A stretch of 14,737 nucleotides of DNA, from the NCBI GenBank assembly GCA_016874315.1, contig VGTX01000007.1, positions 1 to 14,737 of the forward strand, read 5' to 3'. The notes beneath the pieces were generated by a model, which saw only the letters and a list, made by a program, of their open reading frames with translations, had not been told where the DNA came from and did not search any database. Shown here in pieces: positions 13,827-14,737 of this stretch (position 1 is its first letter; each line of letters starts with the position of its first letter). This stretch comes from Gammaproteobacteria bacterium. Its GTDB lineage: Bacteria; Pseudomonadota; Gammaproteobacteria; Berkiellales; Berkiellaceae. A program made the position numbers and the translations under genes.

Positions 13827-14345
13827 TTACTCGTCACGGTCGTTTGAATCATCTAACTCAATATCAAGATCGTAATCAACCAAGATATGGCGTAAATTCC
13901 GATCGACAGTGCAAATAGTGTCGCCCATAATGAAAGGGATATGAAGGCCGGAATCTGTCACAAGAACATCATGATGATGTGTGTAGACCCTTTGAACCAG
14001 ACCATAGTCTTTTTTATCATGAAAAACTCTCATGCCAATCAGTTCAAACCAGTAATATTCTGTATTTGGCAAACTTGGCAGCTCTTTTGGGTCAAGATAA
14101 CATTCTTTTCCACGCAAAGCTTGCGCACTGTCCAAAGTAGGATGTTCGGAAAAAGAGACAACACAATGGTCGCCATGAACGCGAATACTTGAAACTGCAA
14201 GAGGAATAAATATCCCGTCATTGGAGAGATAGATATTTTTTATCGAGCTAAGAGTTTTTGGCTGCTCTGAGTATGGATAAAAATGCAAAGCCCCATTTAA
14301 TCCAAACGGGGCTCCGATTTTTCCACAAAGAATATATTCGCTCAT
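13827..14345 (-). CDS. rimM: Ribosome maturation factor RimM
   Basis: Assists 30S subunit maturation by binding ribosomal protein S19 and the 16S head. The 172-residue protein begins ILCGKIGAPFGLNGALHFYP, the family's G-x-I-x-x-x-x-G-x-x-G block, and from about residue 96 has the PRC-barrel domain (TEYYWFELIGMRVF, YGLVQRVYTHHHDVLV, then the IPFI and VDRNLRHILVDY strands). The tail is acidic (ELDDSNDRDE). Its ATG overlaps the rpsP stop by four bases (ATGA), so it is coupled to S16 synthesis. Confidence 0.93.
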   Translation of the reverse strand: MSEYILCGKIGAPFGLNGALHFYPYSEQPKTLSSIKNIYLSNDGIFIPLAVSSIRVHGDHCVVSFSEHPTLDSAQALRGKECYLDPKELPSLPNTEYYWFELIGMRVFHDKKDYGLVQRVYTHHHDVLVTDSGLHIPFIMGDTICTVDRNLRHILVDYDLDIELDDSNDRDE

Positions 14346-14611
14346 TCAGCGACTGTAACTTTGCTTTGAATGTTGCGGAATTTTTTAACAAGAGTACGAA
14401 CGGAATCGGAACACTGTGCGCCACAGGAAATCCAATAATCAATACGGCTCAAGTTGAAATCTAGAAGCTTTTGCTGTCCGCGTGGGGATGGATTATATGT
14501 TCCAAGCACTTCAAGAAAGCGACCATCACGAGGGCTTTTTTGATCAGCAGCGACAAGATGATATTGAGGAGCTTTTTTGCGTCCACGGAGTGCAAGTCTA
14601 AGACGTACCAT
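14342..14611 (-). CDS. rpsP: 30S ribosomal protein S16
   Basis: Small-subunit protein S16, 89 residues, normal length. Conserved blocks: MVRLRLALRGRKKAPQYHLV at the start, DQKSPRDGRFLEVLGTYNP (24-42), and the C-terminal LSRIDYWISCGAQCSDSVRT, matching the D-x-x-R-x-x-x-W-x-x-x-GA-x-x-x-D-x-V pattern. The N-terminal stretch is more divergent than usual (LALRGRKKAPQYH where relatives have LAR-x-GAKKRPFY). AAAAGGATAG precedes the ATG at good spacing. It is the first gene of rpsP-rimM-trmD and lies only 24 bases after a terminator hairpin. Confidence 0.95.
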   Translation of the reverse strand: MVRLRLALRGRKKAPQYHLVAADQKSPRDGRFLEVLGTYNPSPRGQQKLLDFNLSRIDYWISCGAQCSDSVRTLVKKFRNIQSKVTVAE

Positions 14612-14635
14612 AGGTCTATCCTTTTATAGAAATAA

Positions 14636-14656
14636 CAAAAAGAGCCAATAAGGCTC
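14636..14656 (-). terminator. Intrinsic terminator after tRNA-Gln
   Basis: On the minus strand GAGCC-TTATT-GGCTC (14656-14642) is followed directly by TTTTTG (14641-14636): a five-bp stem, five-base loop and U-run. It lies 24 bases after the tRNA 3' end and just before rpsP, so it either separates the two transcripts or lets part of tRNA transcription run into the ribosomal operon. The short stem suggests incomplete termination. Confidence 0.65.
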
Positions 14657-14680
14657 GAAATACATAAATTAAAATAGTCA

Positions 14681-14737
14681 TGGCTGGGGTGCTAGGATTC
14701 GAACCTAGGTATGCCGGGATCAAAACCCGGTGCCTTA
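14681..14737 (-). tRNA. tRNA-Gln(UUG), 3' portion, cut by window edge
   Basis: The minus strand ends with an encoded CCA (14681-14683). Reading 5'-3' on that strand: TAAGGCACCGG closes the D-arm, the anticodon stem CCGGG/CCCGG encloses loop TTTTGAT with anticodon TTG, then the T-arm GGTTCGAATCC and acceptor end CACCCCAGCCA. This closely resembles enterobacterial glutamine tRNA, which has the same CACCGG...CCGGCAT arm and ACCCCAGCCA end. The 5' acceptor strand and part of the D-arm lie outside the window. Confidence 0.93.

Noticed and set aside
13941..14464. Plus-strand ORFs opposite rimM and rpsP
   Set aside because: They are antisense to well-recognised genes with conserved motifs.

Overview
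The window is AT-rich and reads as a chromosome segment of a gammaproteobacterium that probably lives inside eukaryotic cells. The gammaproteobacterial signs are the cox-cluster gene order (small membrane protein, Cox15, CtaB, SCO), the Cox15 type with paired cysteines, the QmcA/YbbJ pair, a YggX protein, and yggX and trmB facing apart as around mutY in E. coli. The intracellular sign is the gene cut by the left edge: it encodes the N-terminal half of an ATP/ADP-translocase (NTT/Tlc) family protein, found almost only in obligate or near-obligate intracellular bacteria and plastids. A Legionellales/Coxiella-like or related endosymbiont would fit, but I cannot name the organism from sequence alone.

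Layout. 1-765 (-): NTT nucleotide transporter, partial. 956-3973 (+): a four-gene respiratory assembly operon (cox-cluster membrane protein, heme A synthase, heme O synthase, SCO copper chaperone) with the last three genes translationally coupled. 4041-5096 (-): single-PDZ HtrA/DegS-like protease, divergent from 5189-6640 (+) qmcA and ybbJ, which have a recognisable sigma70-type promoter. 6676-7992 (+): TolC-like outer-membrane protein, meeting 7989-8237 (-) yggX tail to tail.

8402-9510 (+) is the novel part: three consecutive small genes whose products start with the same kind of 15-residue double-glycine leader (Leu9, Cys12, Gly14-Gly15) followed by a core with two hydrophobic segments. The middle gene is split over two frames at a GGGGCCCC run; joining the frames by a -1 shift gives a 102-residue product that parallels the 101-residue third peptide. 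The set lies where mutY sits in E. coli, between yggX and trmB. It may be a bacteriocin-like or otherwise exported peptide family; no transporter or immunity gene is visible here.

9575-10285 (+): trmB. 10381-10890 and 10984-12909 (+): two proteins I do not recognise, the second a 641-residue protein with a long polar N-terminus, one hydrophobic segment and a basic C-terminus; both are preceded by strong inverted repeats, one of which covers the ribosome binding site. 12928-13077 (-): doubtful small ORF containing a perfect 12-bp inverted repeat. 13128-14611 (-): trmD-rimM-rpsP read as the rpsP-rimM-trmD operon without the usual rplS after trmD. 14681-14737 (-): 3' part of tRNA-Gln(UUG), followed by a compact terminator. 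No stretch over 300 bases lacks a gene. I saw no CRISPR array, insertion sequence or rRNA.
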